Source: Bacillota bacterium
GTDB lineage: Bacteria > Bacillota > Sulfobacillia > Sulfobacillales > Sulfobacillaceae
NCBI GenBank assembly: GCA_021820965.1
Contig: JAKACZ010000001.1
Span: 124,001-188,000 of the forward strand
Direction: 5' to 3'
DNA: 64,000 bases
Below, one piece after another: positions 18,634 to 29,264 of the stretch. Numbering within the stretch: the first letter of the stretch is position 1; each line of letters opens with the position of its first letter. Position numbers and translations under genes: made by a program. Below the pieces are notes generated by a model. It was not told the DNA's origin. It did not search any database and saw nothing but the letters and a program-made list of their open reading frames with translations.

Positions 18634-20691
18634 TTAAGCGTGCAAAGACACCAAATGCAGGGCTGTCACCACCAAGTCAATCAGCTTGATCCCGACAAAG
18701 GGCAAAACCAACCCTCCCAACCCGTAGACCAAAAGATTGTTGCGCAGAATGACCGCGGCCCCGACCGGACGGTACCGAACCCCTCGAAGTGCCAACGGAA
18801 TCAGCAACGGGATGATAATGGCATTGAAGATCACCGCCGACAGCACCGCCGTTTCAGGCGAGGTCAAATGCATGATGTTCAGCGCCTCGAGCCCGGGAAA
18901 CACCGCCACAAACATGGCCGGGATAATGGCAAAGTACTTGGCCACGTCGTTGGCGATAGAAAACGTTGTCATAGCCCCGCGAGTAATCAGAATCTGCTTG
19001 CCAATCTCCACGATGTCCAGGAGCTTCGTCGGGCTCGAGTCCAAGTCCACCATATTGCCCGCCTCGCGAGCCGCTTGGGTGCCCGAATTCATCGCCACTG
19101 CCACGTCTGCTTGCGCCAGAGCCGGTGAATCGTTGGTGCCATCCCCAACCATCCCGACCAAATATCCGGCGTCTTGTTCCTGTTTAATGTAGGCGAGCTT
19201 GGTCTCCGGCGTAGCTTGTGCCAGGAAATCGTCAACCCCCACTTCCCTTGCAATAGTCTCCGCCGTCACCGGGTTGTCGCCAGTAATCATCACAGTCTTG
19301 ATGCCGGCCTCGCGCAATGCTTGAAGACGCTCGCGGATACCTGGTTTGACCACATCCTTCAAATAGATTACGCCCAGCACGCCGGTTCCATCGGCAACTA
19401 CCAAGGGCGTGCCGCCAAGCTTGCCAATGCGTGTCACCTCTCGATCCATCTCATCCGGAATGCGCCCACCAAGTTCTTGGACAAAGCGCGGCACCGATTT
19501 GCTAGAGCCCTTGCGAATGGTGCGCCCCTGAACGTCGACACCAGACATTTGCGTCTGCGCCGTAAATTCTTGAAACTCCGCTCCCTCCATTACGGCGGAC
19601 GACTCCTCAAAGTCGAAACGCCGGCGCGCCAACTCCACAATCGACCGGCCTTCCGGGGTCTCATCGCTGAGCGAGGACAGGAACGCCGCATGCGCCAATT
19701 CGCGCTCGGCAACGCCCGGCATGGGAATAAACTCGGTGGCCATGCGGTTGCCCATCGTTATCGTTCCGGTCTTGTCCAGCAAAATGACGTTGACATCCCC
19801 GGCCGCTTCGATGGCACGACCGGACATAGCCAGAACATTCTTTTGCAAGAGTCGGTTCATGCCGGAAATCCCAATCGCCGACATTAGTCCCCCGATGGTT
19901 GTGGGGATGAGACAGACTAAGAGCGCGATCAGAATGGTGACCGAGACCGCCTTGCCGGAGTAGATCGCAAAGGGCTCGGTGGTTAGAATCACGACCACGA
20001 AAATCAACGTGAGCCCGGCCAATAAAATTGCCAAGGCAATCTCATTGGGGGTCTTTTGCCGCACCGCTCCCTCAATGAGACCAATCATGCGGTCCAAAAA
20101 GGTCTCGCCCGGATTCGCGCTAATCTCCACCACAATTTCGTCCGACAGCACGCGAGTACCGCCCGTCACGGCGTTCATATCACTACCGGCCGCTCGCACA
20201 ACCGGAGCAGACTCGCCCGTAATCGCGGACTCATCAATGCTGGCGGCCCCTTCTATGATGGTGCCATCACTCGGGATGATTTCCCCCGCCTGCACCCGAA
20301 CCTGATCGCCTTTGACAAGTTTCGCGCCGGGCACCATTTGAATGGTTCCATCGGCCAACAGTCGTCTCGCCATCGTTTCCGTGCGGGTGCTGCGCAAGGC
20401 TTGCGCCTGAGCCCGCCCCCGGCCTTCTGCCAAGGCCTCGGCAAAGTTGGCAAACACCACCGTAAGCCACAGCCAGATGGCGATTTGTAAGGTAAAACTG
20501 AACAGCGATGCCTTTCCTTGCGCGAGGAGGCGCACGGCATCCACCGTGGTGAAGACGCTGCCGACCTCCACGATGAACATCACCGGGTTGTGCATCATCC
20601 AGCGCGGGTTTAACTTGCGAAAGGCCTCACCGATGGCTTGGCCGATCGCGGTCGAGGACAGCGTTTGCAACTTGAGCTCCTCCACTGACAC
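18634..20691 (-). CDS. kdpB: Potassium-transporting P-type ATPase subunit B
   Basis: 685 residues from GTG at 20689-20691. The GGAGGAGG ribosome site lies inside the last codons of kdpA, eight bases upstream; the longer open frame is not used. P-type ATPase landmarks: [10 protein letters not shown] (actuator TGES), [15 protein letters not shown] (phosphorylated Asp), [11 protein letters not shown] and [18 protein letters not shown] (hinge Asp pair). It hydrolyses ATP to drive K+ through KdpA. In E. coli KdpB the Ser of TGES is an inhibitory phosphorylation site and that Ser is kept here. Confidence 0.97.
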   Translation of the reverse strand: MSVEELKLQTLSSTAIGQAIGEAFRKLNPRWMMHNPVMFIVEVGSVFTTVDAVRLLAQGKASLFSFTLQIAIWLWLTVVFANFAEALAEGRGRAQAQALRSTRTETMARRLLADGTIQMVPGAKLVKGDQVRVQAGEIIPSDGTIIEGAASIDESAITGESAPVVRAAGSDMNAVTGGTRVLSDEIVVEISANPGETFLDRMIGLIEGAVRQKTPNEIALAILLAGLTLIFVVVILTTEPFAIYSGKAVSVTILIALLVCLIPTTIGGLMSAIGISGMNRLLQKNVLAMSGRAIEAAGDVNVILLDKTGTITMGNRMATEFIPMPGVAERELAHAAFLSSLSDETPEGRSIVELARRRFDFEESSAVMEGAEFQEFTAQTQMSGVDVQGRTIRKGSSKSVPRFVQELGGRIPDEMDREVTRIGKLGGTPLVVADGTGVLGVIYLKDVVKPGIRERLQALREAGIKTVMITGDNPVTAETIAREVGVDDFLAQATPETKLAYIKQEQDAGYLVGMVGDGTNDSPALAQADVAVAMNSGTQAAREAGNMVDLDSSPTKLLDIVEIGKQILITRGAMTTFSIANDVAKYFAIIPAMFVAVFPGLEALNIMHLTSPETAVLSAVIFNAIIIPLLIPLALRGVRYRPVGAAVILRNNLLVYGLGGLVLPFVGIKLIDLVVTALHLVSLHA

Positions 20692-20692
20692 G

Positions 20693-22405
20693 TTAGGCAC
20701 CTCCTCCGAATAAATGACCGGACCATAAGGCAAAATGTTCAGCCAAGGGCCCTAGAGCCAAGGCAGGAAAGAACACCAACGCGCCTACAATTAGCACGGT
20801 CGCGATTAGCAGCCCGCCGAAGAGCACGCCATGCGTAGGGAAGGTGCCGGCGTTTGCCGGAATGGCCTGCTTTTGCACCAGCGAGCCGGCGATGGCCAAG
20901 GCGGGAATGTACATGGCAAACCGTCCAAAGAGCATCGCCAGTCCCACGGTCCAGGTGTAAAACGGTGCTGCCGCGTCCAACCCGCCAAACGCGGAGCCAT
21001 TATTCCCCACTCCAGACGAAAACGCGTACAACACCTCCGACAGACCATGCGGACCCGGATTGAAGATGCCCGCCACGCCACCTTTGGACGTTACCGCCCA
21101 GGCTGAGAGGCCGAGGATGATAAACGTCGGCACAATCATGGCCAGCACCGCCATCTTAACCTCATAGGACTGAATCTTTTTGCCGAGATATTCTGGGGTC
21201 CGACCCACCATGAGGCCTGCCAGGAAGACTGCCAAAATAGCAAATGCCAGCATTCCCAAGAGTCCCACGCCCCACGCTCCGATGATTACCTCGCCGCTCA
21301 TCATGTTGAACAAAGTGACGAGTCCTCCAATAGGCGTTAAGCTGTCGTTGGCGGCAGCCGTCGATCCCCAGGAAACGGCCGTGGTTGATGTTTCAAACAA
21401 GGAGGATAAAGCCGGACCAAACCGCACTTCTTTGCCCTCCATGTTGGCGCCGTGGATTCCGAGATGCCATAGCGCCGGGTTGCCCATCGCTTCGGCATGG
21501 TACATCACCAGCGTTCCGGCTAAAAACATTGCCAGCATCGCCCCGAGGATGGTCCACCCCTGCCGGGTGTCTTTGACGACCTTGCCAAAATAGTAGGTCA
21601 GCCCCACCGGCACCGAAAACCCGAGGATCAACTGAAACATGAGCGAGGCCACGCTGGCCGTTTCGTACGGATGGCCGGCATTCATGTTGAAAAACCCACC
21701 ACCATTGTCGCCCAGCTGCATGATGGCATTCATCATGCCAACAGGGCCCTGGGCTATCAACTGCCGCCCGCCCTGCAAGGTGTGTGCGACCACATACGGA
21801 CCCCAGTTCTGAGGATTTCCCAGGGCGACCAACACGATAGCGCTGATGAAGGCCAGAGGCAGCGCCAGCCAGAGCACGGTGCGGGTCAAATCCACCCAAA
21901 AGTTTCCCAAGGTGTTGGCATTGCGTCGCGACAATCCACGAATAAATGCCAAAACCATCCCCATACCCGTAATCGGTGACAGAAACTGCTGCACCATCAA
22001 CATGGTCTGAGAAAAGTAGCTCATGGTGCTTTCTCCACCATACGCCTGCCAATTAGTGTTGCTCATGAAGCTCACGGCGGTATTGAAGGAGAGATGAGGC
22101 CCCAGGTCCTTCATGTGTGCCGGGTTCAGCGGAAGGGCCGCTTGAATCCGCAAGAACAGGTAGAGCACGACGAAGCCTAATAAATTGAACGCCAAGATGG
22201 CCAAAAAATACTCCGTCCAGCGCATCTCGCGTTCTTCGCGCACGCCCGCCACCCGGTAAATAGCGCGCTCCACCGGGCGCATGACCGGGTCGAGAAACGT
22301 CCGGCGCTGGTCGTAAATGGCGTAGAAGTAGAGTCCCATCGGCTTGGCGATGAGAAGGAGCACAGCCACAAACACAAGGATGCCGAGGACGCCTGGAACT
22401 GTCAC
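20693..22405 (-). CDS. kdpA: Potassium-transporting ATPase subunit A (K+ channel-like)
   Basis: 570 residues, about the family norm, with ten or so membrane segments. Recognisable filter-region pieces: [54 protein letters not shown] and [14 protein letters not shown], corresponding to the four pore loops. GTG start with AAGGGGTG upstream. KdpA passes K+ from outside to the KdpB site. First gene of the structural operon; its end forms the ribosome site of kdpB. Confidence 0.97.
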   Translation of the reverse strand: MTVPGVLGILVFVAVLLLIAKPMGLYFYAIYDQRRTFLDPVMRPVERAIYRVAGVREEREMRWTEYFLAILAFNLLGFVVLYLFLRIQAALPLNPAHMKDLGPHLSFNTAVSFMSNTNWQAYGGESTMSYFSQTMLMVQQFLSPITGMGMVLAFIRGLSRRNANTLGNFWVDLTRTVLWLALPLAFISAIVLVALGNPQNWGPYVVAHTLQGGRQLIAQGPVGMMNAIMQLGDNGGGFFNMNAGHPYETASVASLMFQLILGFSVPVGLTYYFGKVVKDTRQGWTILGAMLAMFLAGTLVMYHAEAMGNPALWHLGIHGANMEGKEVRFGPALSSLFETSTTAVSWGSTAAANDSLTPIGGLVTLFNMMSGEVIIGAWGVGLLGMLAFAILAVFLAGLMVGRTPEYLGKKIQSYEVKMAVLAMIVPTFIILGLSAWAVTSKGGVAGIFNPGPHGLSEVLYAFSSGVGNNGSAFGGLDAAAPFYTWTVGLAMLFGRFAMYIPALAIAGSLVQKQAIPANAGTFPTHGVLFGGLLIATVLIVGALVFFPALALGPLAEHFALWSGHLFGGGA

Positions 22406-22454
22406 GATGTCACCCCTTTTCTGAGATTACGAGAACCCATCTTAGTCGAAGGTT

Positions 22455-22475
22455 CATAAAAAACGCCATAAAAAA
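22455..22475 (-). promoter_or_regulatory. Direct repeat, candidate KdpE-binding site upstream of kdpA
   Basis: Two identical nonamers CATAAAAAA (TTTTTTATG on the coding strand) start 12 bases apart at 22455 and 22467, 50-70 bases before the kdpA start. Known KdpE sites are T-rich and OmpR-family regulators usually bind tandem repeats about one helical turn apart. The assignment is inferred from sequence and position. Confidence 0.45.
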
Positions 22476-22641
22476 GCGCGTCTCGGGCATGAAAAAGGAA
22501 TGAAATAGGCACCGCAGCTTGGGCACGCTGCCACCGAACCAGACTGTCGCGAGAGCGGGCTCTGCGTCGGCAAAGGCATGCCTGCCGCAGGCTCCTTAAG
22601 GGAGGTGCGGACGGGGGAAATTCACGTCAAAGCTCGTAGAA

Positions 22642-23376
22642 TTATCTTTGTCTCAGGGCTTGCGGACGCCCATGCAGCGCGTAGCCCACACCGACATGAG
22701 AAACCAGGTAGACCGGATGCTGGGGGTCGGGCTCCAAGTAGGTACGCAGTCGACGAATGTACACGCGAAGGTATTCGTGGTCCTCGCTATGCTTGCTGCC
22801 CCAAACCCGGCTCAGCAAATACTCGCGGGGTAACACCTGACCACAGTGCATGACAAATTCGCGCATGAGGCGCCACTCGATCGAGGTCAGGCGGTATCCC
22901 TGTCCACGCACAACCAAATGACGGACTTGCGTATCAAGTTGAACATCACCGCACGACAGCTCATGCATCGCCCCGTTCTGCCAGCGGTTGCGACGAATCA
23001 TCGCCCGCACATGGGCGTTTAACTCTGCCAGTGAGAAGGGCTTCACGATGTAAGCGTCCGCGCCGGCATCAACGGCGGCCACCAGCGATGACTCGTCGGC
23101 CACGGCCGTTAGGACTAAAATGGGGGCTATACTAAATCGGCGAATATCCTGGCATAAAGTAATCCCATCCTGGTCGGGCAAGCGTAAGTCAAGAACAATC
23201 ACGTCTGGTTCATAGTCCTGAAGGCGTTCCGTCAGCATACGTCCGCGCGCCACTTCATTCACTTTGTATCCTTCCATTTGTAGCGTGCTACGGACCAGCC
23301 GTCGATACCGCGGATCGTCCTCGACCAGCAGAATTCGGCCCATCGTGTCGTTGATTGCCTCCATCCTCCCTTCCAC
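22642..23376 (-). CDS. kdpE: KdpE-like OmpR-family response regulator
   Basis: About 244 residues. Receiver domain with ILLVEDDPRYRR (acidic pocket), DVIVLDLRLPDQDG (phospho-acceptor Asp), VLTAVADES and YIVKPFS (conserved Lys); then an OmpR winged helix with LTSIEWRLMREFVMH and YLRVYIRRLRTYLEPDP. It lies upstream of kdpA in the same direction with a 236-base gap, so it probably controls kdp. No KdpD sensor kinase is present here, so its partner must be elsewhere. The start is uncertain: GTG at 23376, an ATG four codons later, or the ATG of MGRILLVED. Confidence 0.88.
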   Translation of the reverse strand: MEGRMEAINDTMGRILLVEDDPRYRRLVRSTLQMEGYKVNEVARGRMLTERLQDYEPDVIVLDLRLPDQDGITLCQDIRRFSIAPILVLTAVADESSLVAAVDAGADAYIVKPFSLAELNAHVRAMIRRNRWQNGAMHELSCGDVQLDTQVRHLVVRGQGYRLTSIEWRLMREFVMHCGQVLPREYLLSRVWGSKHSEDHEYLRVYIRRLRTYLEPDPQHPVYLVSHVGVGYALHGRPQALRQR

Positions 23377-24789
23377 TTACCCGGTCGTAAACGGAACCAG
23401 CCATCCGCACAAATGGGGCCCGCAAGGAGCTGGAGCGCTTCTCCCTAGCGAATCGCGACGGTACGCACCAGGCGGCTATCTGGCGCGAAGACACCTTGGC
23501 CCGGGTGCGTGCCACGCGCAGTACCATCAGCGCCCAGATACATTTCTATCCCGTCGAAAGCATGGTCTCAAGGCGATCATTACCGGTTGCTATTCGTACA
23601 TTTCGATTCCCATTTTCGTGAGTCCTTTTGGACCAAGCCCAGGATATCCCGATAGTGCCGACCCATGCGTATGTGGGCGAATAAAGCCACATCCAGTATA
23701 CGGAGGCTTTTCAGCCCGTCCTATCAAAAATCTGTAAAAACAACGTGAAAAAACAGTGAAAACGCGTGTAGGGGCGGTTGAGGTTCTGGGATATGTGCCC
23801 GACCGCTCCTTCGCCGAGGGTTTACGCACTTCCTTAAACAGGGTCTTCGTATTGCTTGATTGATTCAGCTCTGGTCTTCGATCGATGCAGTGAACCGAGA
23901 CGTCCTACGCGCTGAAGCCGCTTGTTCGACAAGCTGTTAAAATTCTATGCGATGGTCGGCACTCTCTGGATAATCGGAAAGGGTGCATTGTTCTCTCCGC
24001 CTGGGCTGCGTCTGCCGCGTCGCGAACTGCGAGCGGATATGAACTTGTGCACGTGGGTTGTTTCAATCGCCATAGGAGTGGGCATCGTGTACACTTTGCG
24101 GGGTTAGATGGGGGTTCCACAGAGGACCAGACCAGTGCCTGACGCCGATGACGATTTGCCAACGAACGGGCTTACCTTTCAGTGGGTCGGCCTTGCTGGC
24201 ATTGACGCCTGGTTCATCGCCGCGCTGAACGAGACACCCGCAAGATTTTGGTGACGATTCCTGCATTGGTGAGCTCACAGGTGCGTCTGCAAGAGCAGTG
24301 GATGGGCAGCTCTAATGGCGTGCCCGCACTGCAGCGGCATTTTCGTGCTGGCGCTTGTGGACTTCGCCGTGCCGACGACCGAGGCTATGATACAGTATCT
24401 GCGAGGTCGCTTAGGAGAATCCGTAGATCATCCTCCAGGGATTTGCAATCGAGACCTCTATTGCGGCTTTCGCGCAGCTGTGTTTCGTTATTTTACTCCT
24501 CTGAAAACCAACCACGTCTCGAGACAACCAAGGGTCGCAACCGACCAGATATGGCTGGCTACGACCTCCTGCCCGTAATCTCGGTACCATGCAGCAAGCT
24601 CAAGTGTAGATACCGTATAGACCGCTTACTTACCCGATAAAATCGCAAGGGACAAAAGGATGCGTTGGGCTACTAAGAACGTCCTCAGACGTGTCTACGT
24701 CTGCGGCCGTTGCTCCGCACCATCAGAGCGTGATGCGAATCCCCCCAACACATGCACGCCCGACGCCGACACCTCCTTCAAGCCGCGCC
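23377..24789. other. 1.4 kb intergenic region, no gene supported
   Basis: Short frames occur, including one of 61 codons at 23922-24107 whose end is hydrophobic (TWVVSIAIGVGIVYTL), but none has a good ribosome site or family match. I looked for a kdpD remnant and for a c-di-AMP (ydaO-type) riboswitch and saw neither. Confidence 0.4.
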
Positions 24790-25893
24790 TTACCCGAACA
24801 ACGATAGCTCGGTATCAGGGTCAAATGCATGCAGTCTCTCTTGATTGAGGCGCAGCAACACGGACTCTCCCTGAGATCCTGACCACGCGTTGGAAGTGCG
24901 GACGACCATATCCTCATCCCCCAGGTCTACGTAAACAATATGCTCATGGCCAAGCGGCTCAATGAGTCTCACGCGACCCTTCAAAGTCGCCTCGCCATCG
25001 GAAACATTCTCAGTGCCCGCAATCGTCACGTCTTCCGGTCTGATGCCTAATATCATCTGCGGTTGACTCAGCGCATCTATCGCCTGTGCGATTCGCGACG
25101 AAAGCACGAATCGCTGACCTGCCACAGCCCCCACAACCTGTCCGTTTTCACGCTGAAACGATGCCTTCATTAGATTCATGGCCGGGGTTCCGACAAAGCT
25201 AGCGACGAACAGGTTGGCCGGCTGATGGTAAATGTGGTCCGGCGAATCTACTTGCTGCACCACGCCGTCCCGCATGACGACAATTCGGGTCCCCATTGTC
25301 ATGGCTTCAGTCTGATCATGGGTGACATAAATAATGGTGGCACCTAGCCGCTGATGTAGACGCTTTAATTCCACCCGCGTTTGTGTACGCAGTTTGGCGT
25401 CAAGGTTGGAGAGCGGCTCGTCCATGAGAAATACCTTAGGATCGCGTACGATCGCCCGTCCCAAGGCTACCCTCTGCCGCTGACCGCCCGACAACTCTTT
25501 GGGACGGCGGTGCAAGAGGGAATCCAAGCCAAGAATATTGGCGGCATCTTTCACACGGCGTTCAATTTCGGGCCTTGGCACTTTGTGAAGCTTGAGGCCG
25601 AATGCCATGTTCTCATATACGGTCATATGCGGGTACAATGCGTAATTTTGGAACACCATGGCAATGTTCCGATCCTTAGGCGGAAGCTGACTTACGTCCT
25701 TCTCGTCGATGCGAATCTGCCCATCACTGACGTCTTCAAGGCCGGCAACCATTCTCAGCGTGGTCGTCTTCCCGCAACCGGACGGCCCCAACAAAACCAA
25801 AAACTCCTGGTCTTCCACAACCAAATTCACATCGTTGACGGCGGTTACACCGCCAAACCGTTTACTGATGTGCTCGAGGCGCACGCTAGCCAT
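24790..25893 (-). CDS. ABC transporter ATP-binding protein, UgpC/MsmK/MalK family
   Basis: 367 residues. Nucleotide-binding domain with GPSGCGKTTTLRMVAGLED (Walker A), NIAMVFQNYALYPHMTV (Q-loop), ELSGGQRQRVALGRA (signature), VFLMDEPLSNLDA (Walker B) and YVTHDQTEAM (H-loop); a C-terminal regulatory OB-fold domain with LGIRPEDV and LIEPLGHEHIVYVDL. Such ATPases energise sugar or polyol importers and are often shared between systems. No binding protein or permease gene is nearby, so it is an orphan general ATPase. GGAGG precedes the ATG. A near-palindrome AACATAATTATTGTT (25922-25936) lies in the upstream region. Confidence 0.92.
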   Translation of the reverse strand: MASVRLEHISKRFGGVTAVNDVNLVVEDQEFLVLLGPSGCGKTTTLRMVAGLEDVSDGQIRIDEKDVSQLPPKDRNIAMVFQNYALYPHMTVYENMAFGLKLHKVPRPEIERRVKDAANILGLDSLLHRRPKELSGGQRQRVALGRAIVRDPKVFLMDEPLSNLDAKLRTQTRVELKRLHQRLGATIIYVTHDQTEAMTMGTRIVVMRDGVVQQVDSPDHIYHQPANLFVASFVGTPAMNLMKASFQRENGQVVGAVAGQRFVLSSRIAQAIDALSQPQMILGIRPEDVTIAGTENVSDGEATLKGRVRLIEPLGHEHIVYVDLGDEDMVVRTSNAWSGSQGESVLLRLNQERLHAFDPDTELSLFG

Positions 25894-26509
25894 CTCGGAT
25901 TGTCCTCCTTCAATCTATCCTCAACATAATTATTGTTCGGCGACAATCTCATTATCCCTTCTTGGATCGATATTACCACCTAACGGAACCACAGTGTGAT
26001 CAAAATATTGTCTCGGCCAGTTTTGGAAACACCTGGCAGCGGGAGTCGGTGTACGCTCAGGCCGACGGCGGCTTACGGTGCTTTCCCTGTCGCAGCCACT
26101 ATGGCGGTGACAGACCATGGCCACACATAGTAGATGCAAAACGATAGCTCCTTGTGATCAATCGCAAGGAATACGCGGCCAATGACCTTAAGGGTTAGGA
26201 GCGAATCCAGCAAATGTCACCTCGCCTCTTGTGTGGGTTAGATCGGGAAAATATCAATCAAATTGGAACGGGCTCGAATTTTCCCACACAGGGCGACTGC
26301 GTCATGAAGTTCTAATCAGCGTCACCCCAAGCATATTGGGCGATGACGAGACGATGACCACCTGCGACGTTGGGCATACGTTGCTCTTGAACGAGGTAGA
26401 GACCGTCGGCATATTGCCCATCCCCACTCGGGAACGACCCGTGGTGCTCGGGCAAATGCCCTTCTGTGGCTAATGGCTTGCTCGTTTGTAGGTCCGGGAT
26501 TGCCTCCGA
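25894..26509. other. Intergenic region, no gene seen
   Basis: Contains the presumed promoter of the ABC ATPase at its left end. The rest shows short frames only and leads into the 47-bp tandem repeat. Confidence 0.4.
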
Positions 26510-26697
26510 CTGTCAGTCATCCCCTGCTTTTGGGAGGGCTTGGGGATATCCTTCTAGCGTCGGTCATCCCCTGCTTTTGGGAAGGCTTGGGGATTTCCTT
26601 CTAGCGTCGGTCATCCCCTGCTTTTGGGAAGGCTTGGGGATTTCCTTCTAGCGTCGGTCATCCCCTGCTTTTGGGAAGGCTTGGGGATTTCCTTCTA
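26510..26697. repeat. Four tandem copies of a 47-bp hairpin-forming repeat
   Basis: Units start at 26510, 26557, 26604 and 26651. The last three are essentially identical and the first carries a few changes. Each unit has CATCCCCTGC and GCTTGGGGAT, which can pair (ATCCCC with GGGGAT plus an inner GC pair) around a TTTTGGGAAG loop. There are no unique spacers, so it is not a CRISPR array. It lies about 200 bp upstream of the nucleoside phosphorylase gene. Confidence 0.9.
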
Positions 26698-26898
26698 GCG
26701 TCATGAGGAGCAGATCTGTGGGGTCAAGGTACTGTCGGATCGTTAAACGGTTTCCGTTGACGTCATGGCCAAACACTTGTATCGTCTTCATAGGGTACCC
26801 ATCATCCGGCCGGCTCAATACCAACGCACGGGGAGATTCGTACTGGGGTGTTGGGACTATCGTATCCGCGAGTTGCGATGGAACGGGGGGTAAGGACT

Positions 26899-28176
26899 AT
26901 GCTTGACATTATTGAAAAAACACGGGACCACGTCCCCTTGACTCAAGACGACATCGTGCGGCTGATCACCGGTATTGTTGACAACAGTTGGCCCGATTAC
27001 CAGTTATCGGCCTGGCTGATGGCGGCGACGCTCAACGGCCTCACCGATGAGGAGACCTTTCAACTCACAGGCGCCATGGCATTTTCCAACGGTCAGCCTG
27101 ACCCGCTGGGGGTTGTGGATAAACACTCAACCGGTGGCGTGGGCGACAAGACAACTTTGGTTCTGGCACCTATTGTCGCCAGCCTGGGCATTCCCATGGC
27201 AAAGATGTCGGGGCGTGGCCTTGGCCACACAGGAGGCACTCTCGACAAATTGGAAAGTATTCCGGGCTTTCGAACAGCATTGTCGCCGGAAGAAATCCAG
27301 CGGCAAGTGACGGAGGTCGGAGTCGCGGTTGTGGCCCAAACCGAAGAACTTGCCCCTGCCGACCGCAGGCTTTATGCGCTCCGCGACGTAACCGGCACGG
27401 TCAATCAAGTGTCACTCATCGCCTCGTCGGTAATGTCTAAGAAGTTGGCCGCCGGAACGCCCAATTTGGTTCTCGACGTTAAGGTTGGTAGTGGTGCATT
27501 TATGGCGGACGTCGAACAAGCGCGAGTCCTGGCGCGTTTGATGGTAAACATTGGGCGCTATTACAACCGACGCGTCACTGCGCTGATAACCAGCATGGAC
27601 CAACCGCTGGGGTGGGCCGTAGGAAACGCCATCGAAGTCAACGAAGCGCGTGACTGCCTCTTAGGGAAGGGTCCGGATGACTTGCGCGAAGAAGTTATTC
27701 ATCTATCCGCTGAAATGGTTCGTCTGGCCTCGGACCAGTCATTGGATGACGCCCTAATGGCGGTAAAGCGAGTCCTCGATGACGGGCGCGCGTGGGAAAC
27801 GTTTCAACGGTGGATCGCTCGCCAAGGCGGATTGGTTGAAGCTCTGAGCCAACCGCTGACGCTCGCGCCGATTAAGCGAGAGTGGCGAGCTCATTCAGCT
27901 GGCACCATCGTGTCGATAGATACGCGGAAAATTGGCCGTGCTTCTTTAGAATTGGGTGCCGGCAGACACCGCCTCGATGACTCCATAGACCCCCAGGTAG
28001 GCTTACTGTGCTATGCCAAAATTGGAACAGCCTTTACTCCCGGTGACCTTATGGGCATCGTATACGCTCGGACCGAAGACAGAGCTGTCTCAGCACTTCG
28101 TTTATTAGAGGCTAGTATCCAATGGGGTGAATCGGCAACCCCCCCGTCTCTTATCCTAGATCGACTGGGTCATTGA
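26899..28176 (+). CDS. Pyrimidine-nucleoside (thymidine) phosphorylase
   Basis: 425 residues starting MLDIIEKTRDHVPLTQDD, with GGGGGGTAAGG before the ATG. Landmarks: VDKHSTGGVGDKTTL (phosphate site), the family signature SGRGLGHTGGTLDKLESIPGF, LYALRDVTGTV and KVGSGAFM. The enzyme splits thymidine, uridine or deoxyuridine with phosphate to base and (deoxy)ribose-1-phosphate. Length and motifs fit both DeoA and Pdp; the bacillus-type Pdp is the likelier. No deoB, deoC or permease gene is adjacent. Confidence 0.93.
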   Translation: MLDIIEKTRDHVPLTQDDIVRLITGIVDNSWPDYQLSAWLMAATLNGLTDEETFQLTGAMAFSNGQPDPLGVVDKHSTGGVGDKTTLVLAPIVASLGIPMAKMSGRGLGHTGGTLDKLESIPGFRTALSPEEIQRQVTEVGVAVVAQTEELAPADRRLYALRDVTGTVNQVSLIASSVMSKKLAAGTPNLVLDVKVGSGAFMADVEQARVLARLMVNIGRYYNRRVTALITSMDQPLGWAVGNAIEVNEARDCLLGKGPDDLREEVIHLSAEMVRLASDQSLDDALMAVKRVLDDGRAWETFQRWIARQGGLVEALSQPLTLAPIKREWRAHSAGTIVSIDTRKIGRASLELGAGRHRLDDSIDPQVGLLCYAKIGTAFTPGDLMGIVYARTEDRAVSALRLLEASIQWGESATPPSLILDRLGH

Positions 28177-28184
28177 CCCCACCG

Positions 28185-28234
28185 CTAAAGCCGGGGCGTC
28201 GTGGGAAACCGGTTGCCAGACGCCTCGGCTTTAG
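28185..28234. terminator. 16-bp inverted repeat just after the phosphorylase gene
   Basis: CTAAAGCCGGGGCGTC and GACGCCTCGGCTTTAG pair with one mismatch around an 18-base loop, eight bases past the stop codon. There is no T-run on either side, so it may be an imperfect terminator or the subterminal hairpin of an IS200/IS605-like element whose other end would be the repeat at 28478-28676. Confidence 0.45.
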
Positions 28235-28477
28235 ACGGAAAGGAAAGTTAACCCTCGGCCAAGCGCTATGTCCAGCCTCGCTACCGAGGACTTCTGGCGC
28301 GGCTCCGTTTCGTTGGTGTAGACCTTAGAATGCTTCTCCAGTCTCCTGGTTTAGGATGGTGTTGGGATAGCCGGTCGTCTGAGAAGCGCTCTGATTCTCC
28401 GTAAAACGCCCCGCGGGGGTGTTTCTGATCCTGCACAGAGGGATAATGTGTCGCAAGGCAACAAGATTTAAATCCAA

Positions 28478-28676
28478 TGAACTCTCCCGCCACCTAACTC
28501 AGCGAGTTGAGGTGGGGGTTTCTAAGGTCGCCCTCAGAAGCTCCTGGTTCTACGACCGCTGCACTGAGCCGTTAGGTCTCATGCGTCTTACGCTAGATCT
28601 CCCCAGGCGTGGATTCGGACCGCTCCAGCCGTCTGGTTTTTATTGTAAAACAAAGGTCTTGACATGTCTAACCCTG
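28478..28676 (+). repeat. Structured non-coding element, copy B
   Basis: Begins TGAACTCTCCCG like copy A, then a hairpin with arms ACCTAACTC and GAGTTGAGGT, GGGGGTTTC, GATCTCCCCAG, GGATTCGGACCGCTCCAGCC and GACATGTCTAACCCTG. The interval 28235-28477 upstream has no gene. The single frame crossing the element is not kept in copies A and C. Confidence 0.5.
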
Positions 28677-28883
28677 CGGGCTCACCCGCAGTACCGCTAA
28701 CGGCCTCACAGCGCCTAAAAGGAAAGGGGGCAAGCCGCCACGCGATGGCGTGAGGCCCAAGCGCTCCATTCCCAAGATTTTTTGTTGGCCGGACCGCCTG
28801 GTAAATGGCAACGGACGACTTTGCTATACTGGCACAGTACTGCCGTGAAGAGGTTCGTTATCCACTAAACTTAGAGAGTCCGA

Positions 28884-29177
28884 TTGGGAGAAACCGACAT
28901 GGTGGGACAGATGAACAACGCCATCCATTTCAGCCATCTCGAAGAATCGCGGGTGCAGTTCCTAGCCAACATTCTTGATGAAAGCGACATACCCCTCATC
29001 TTGGTATCGCGGCGCCTCGACTACTTAGCTCAGGTCTTCTTCCCCGCCGAGATCATCATCGAATCGGGCGCCAGCCGTGTTGGGTGGTCCAATTTTGACA
29101 TGGTGCAAGGGTTGTACCGCGAGCCTACCCACGTTTTGGCCCTGACCGCGGCCGCTGCCTTGGTTGCATTGGACTAG
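28884..29177 (+). pseudogene. 4HBT (hotdog) thioesterase, shortened at both ends
   Basis: 97 codons read LGETDMVGQMNNAIHFSHLEE, the active-site region of acyl-CoA thioester hydrolases (normally GDTDxxGHVNNaxYxxxxEE), followed by VGWSNFDMVQGLYRE. The family averages 130-140 residues. An in-frame TAG lies four codons before the TTG start, directly before the conserved RVRLGETD strand, and the frame stops at VALD where about 15 residues more are expected. It may be translated from TTG or be decaying. The usual catalytic Asp is kept in GETDM. Confidence 0.6.
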
Positions 29178-29264
29178 CGCCCACCAAAATACGATGCCAG
29201 TACCGAACGACTGGCGGGAAAAGTTCCGGGCGCACCGGGTCGACGCACTGCCACTACGGACGTC

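Noticed and set aside
18640..20490. Several plus-strand frames of 140-240 codons across kdpB
   Set aside because: They are shadows of the kdpB frame caused by GC-rich codon use; no motifs.
23922..24107. 61-codon frame with a hydrophobic end, possible KdpF-like peptide
   Set aside because: It lacks a ribosome site and the PEK ending of KdpF, and a better KdpF lies after kdpC.
22406..24789. c-di-AMP (ydaO) riboswitch upstream of kdp
   Set aside because: Its conserved core could not be found in either the kdpA leader or the region before kdpE.
26510..26697. CRISPR-like repeat array
   Set aside because: The 47-bp units are directly adjacent without unique spacers, and no cas genes are present.
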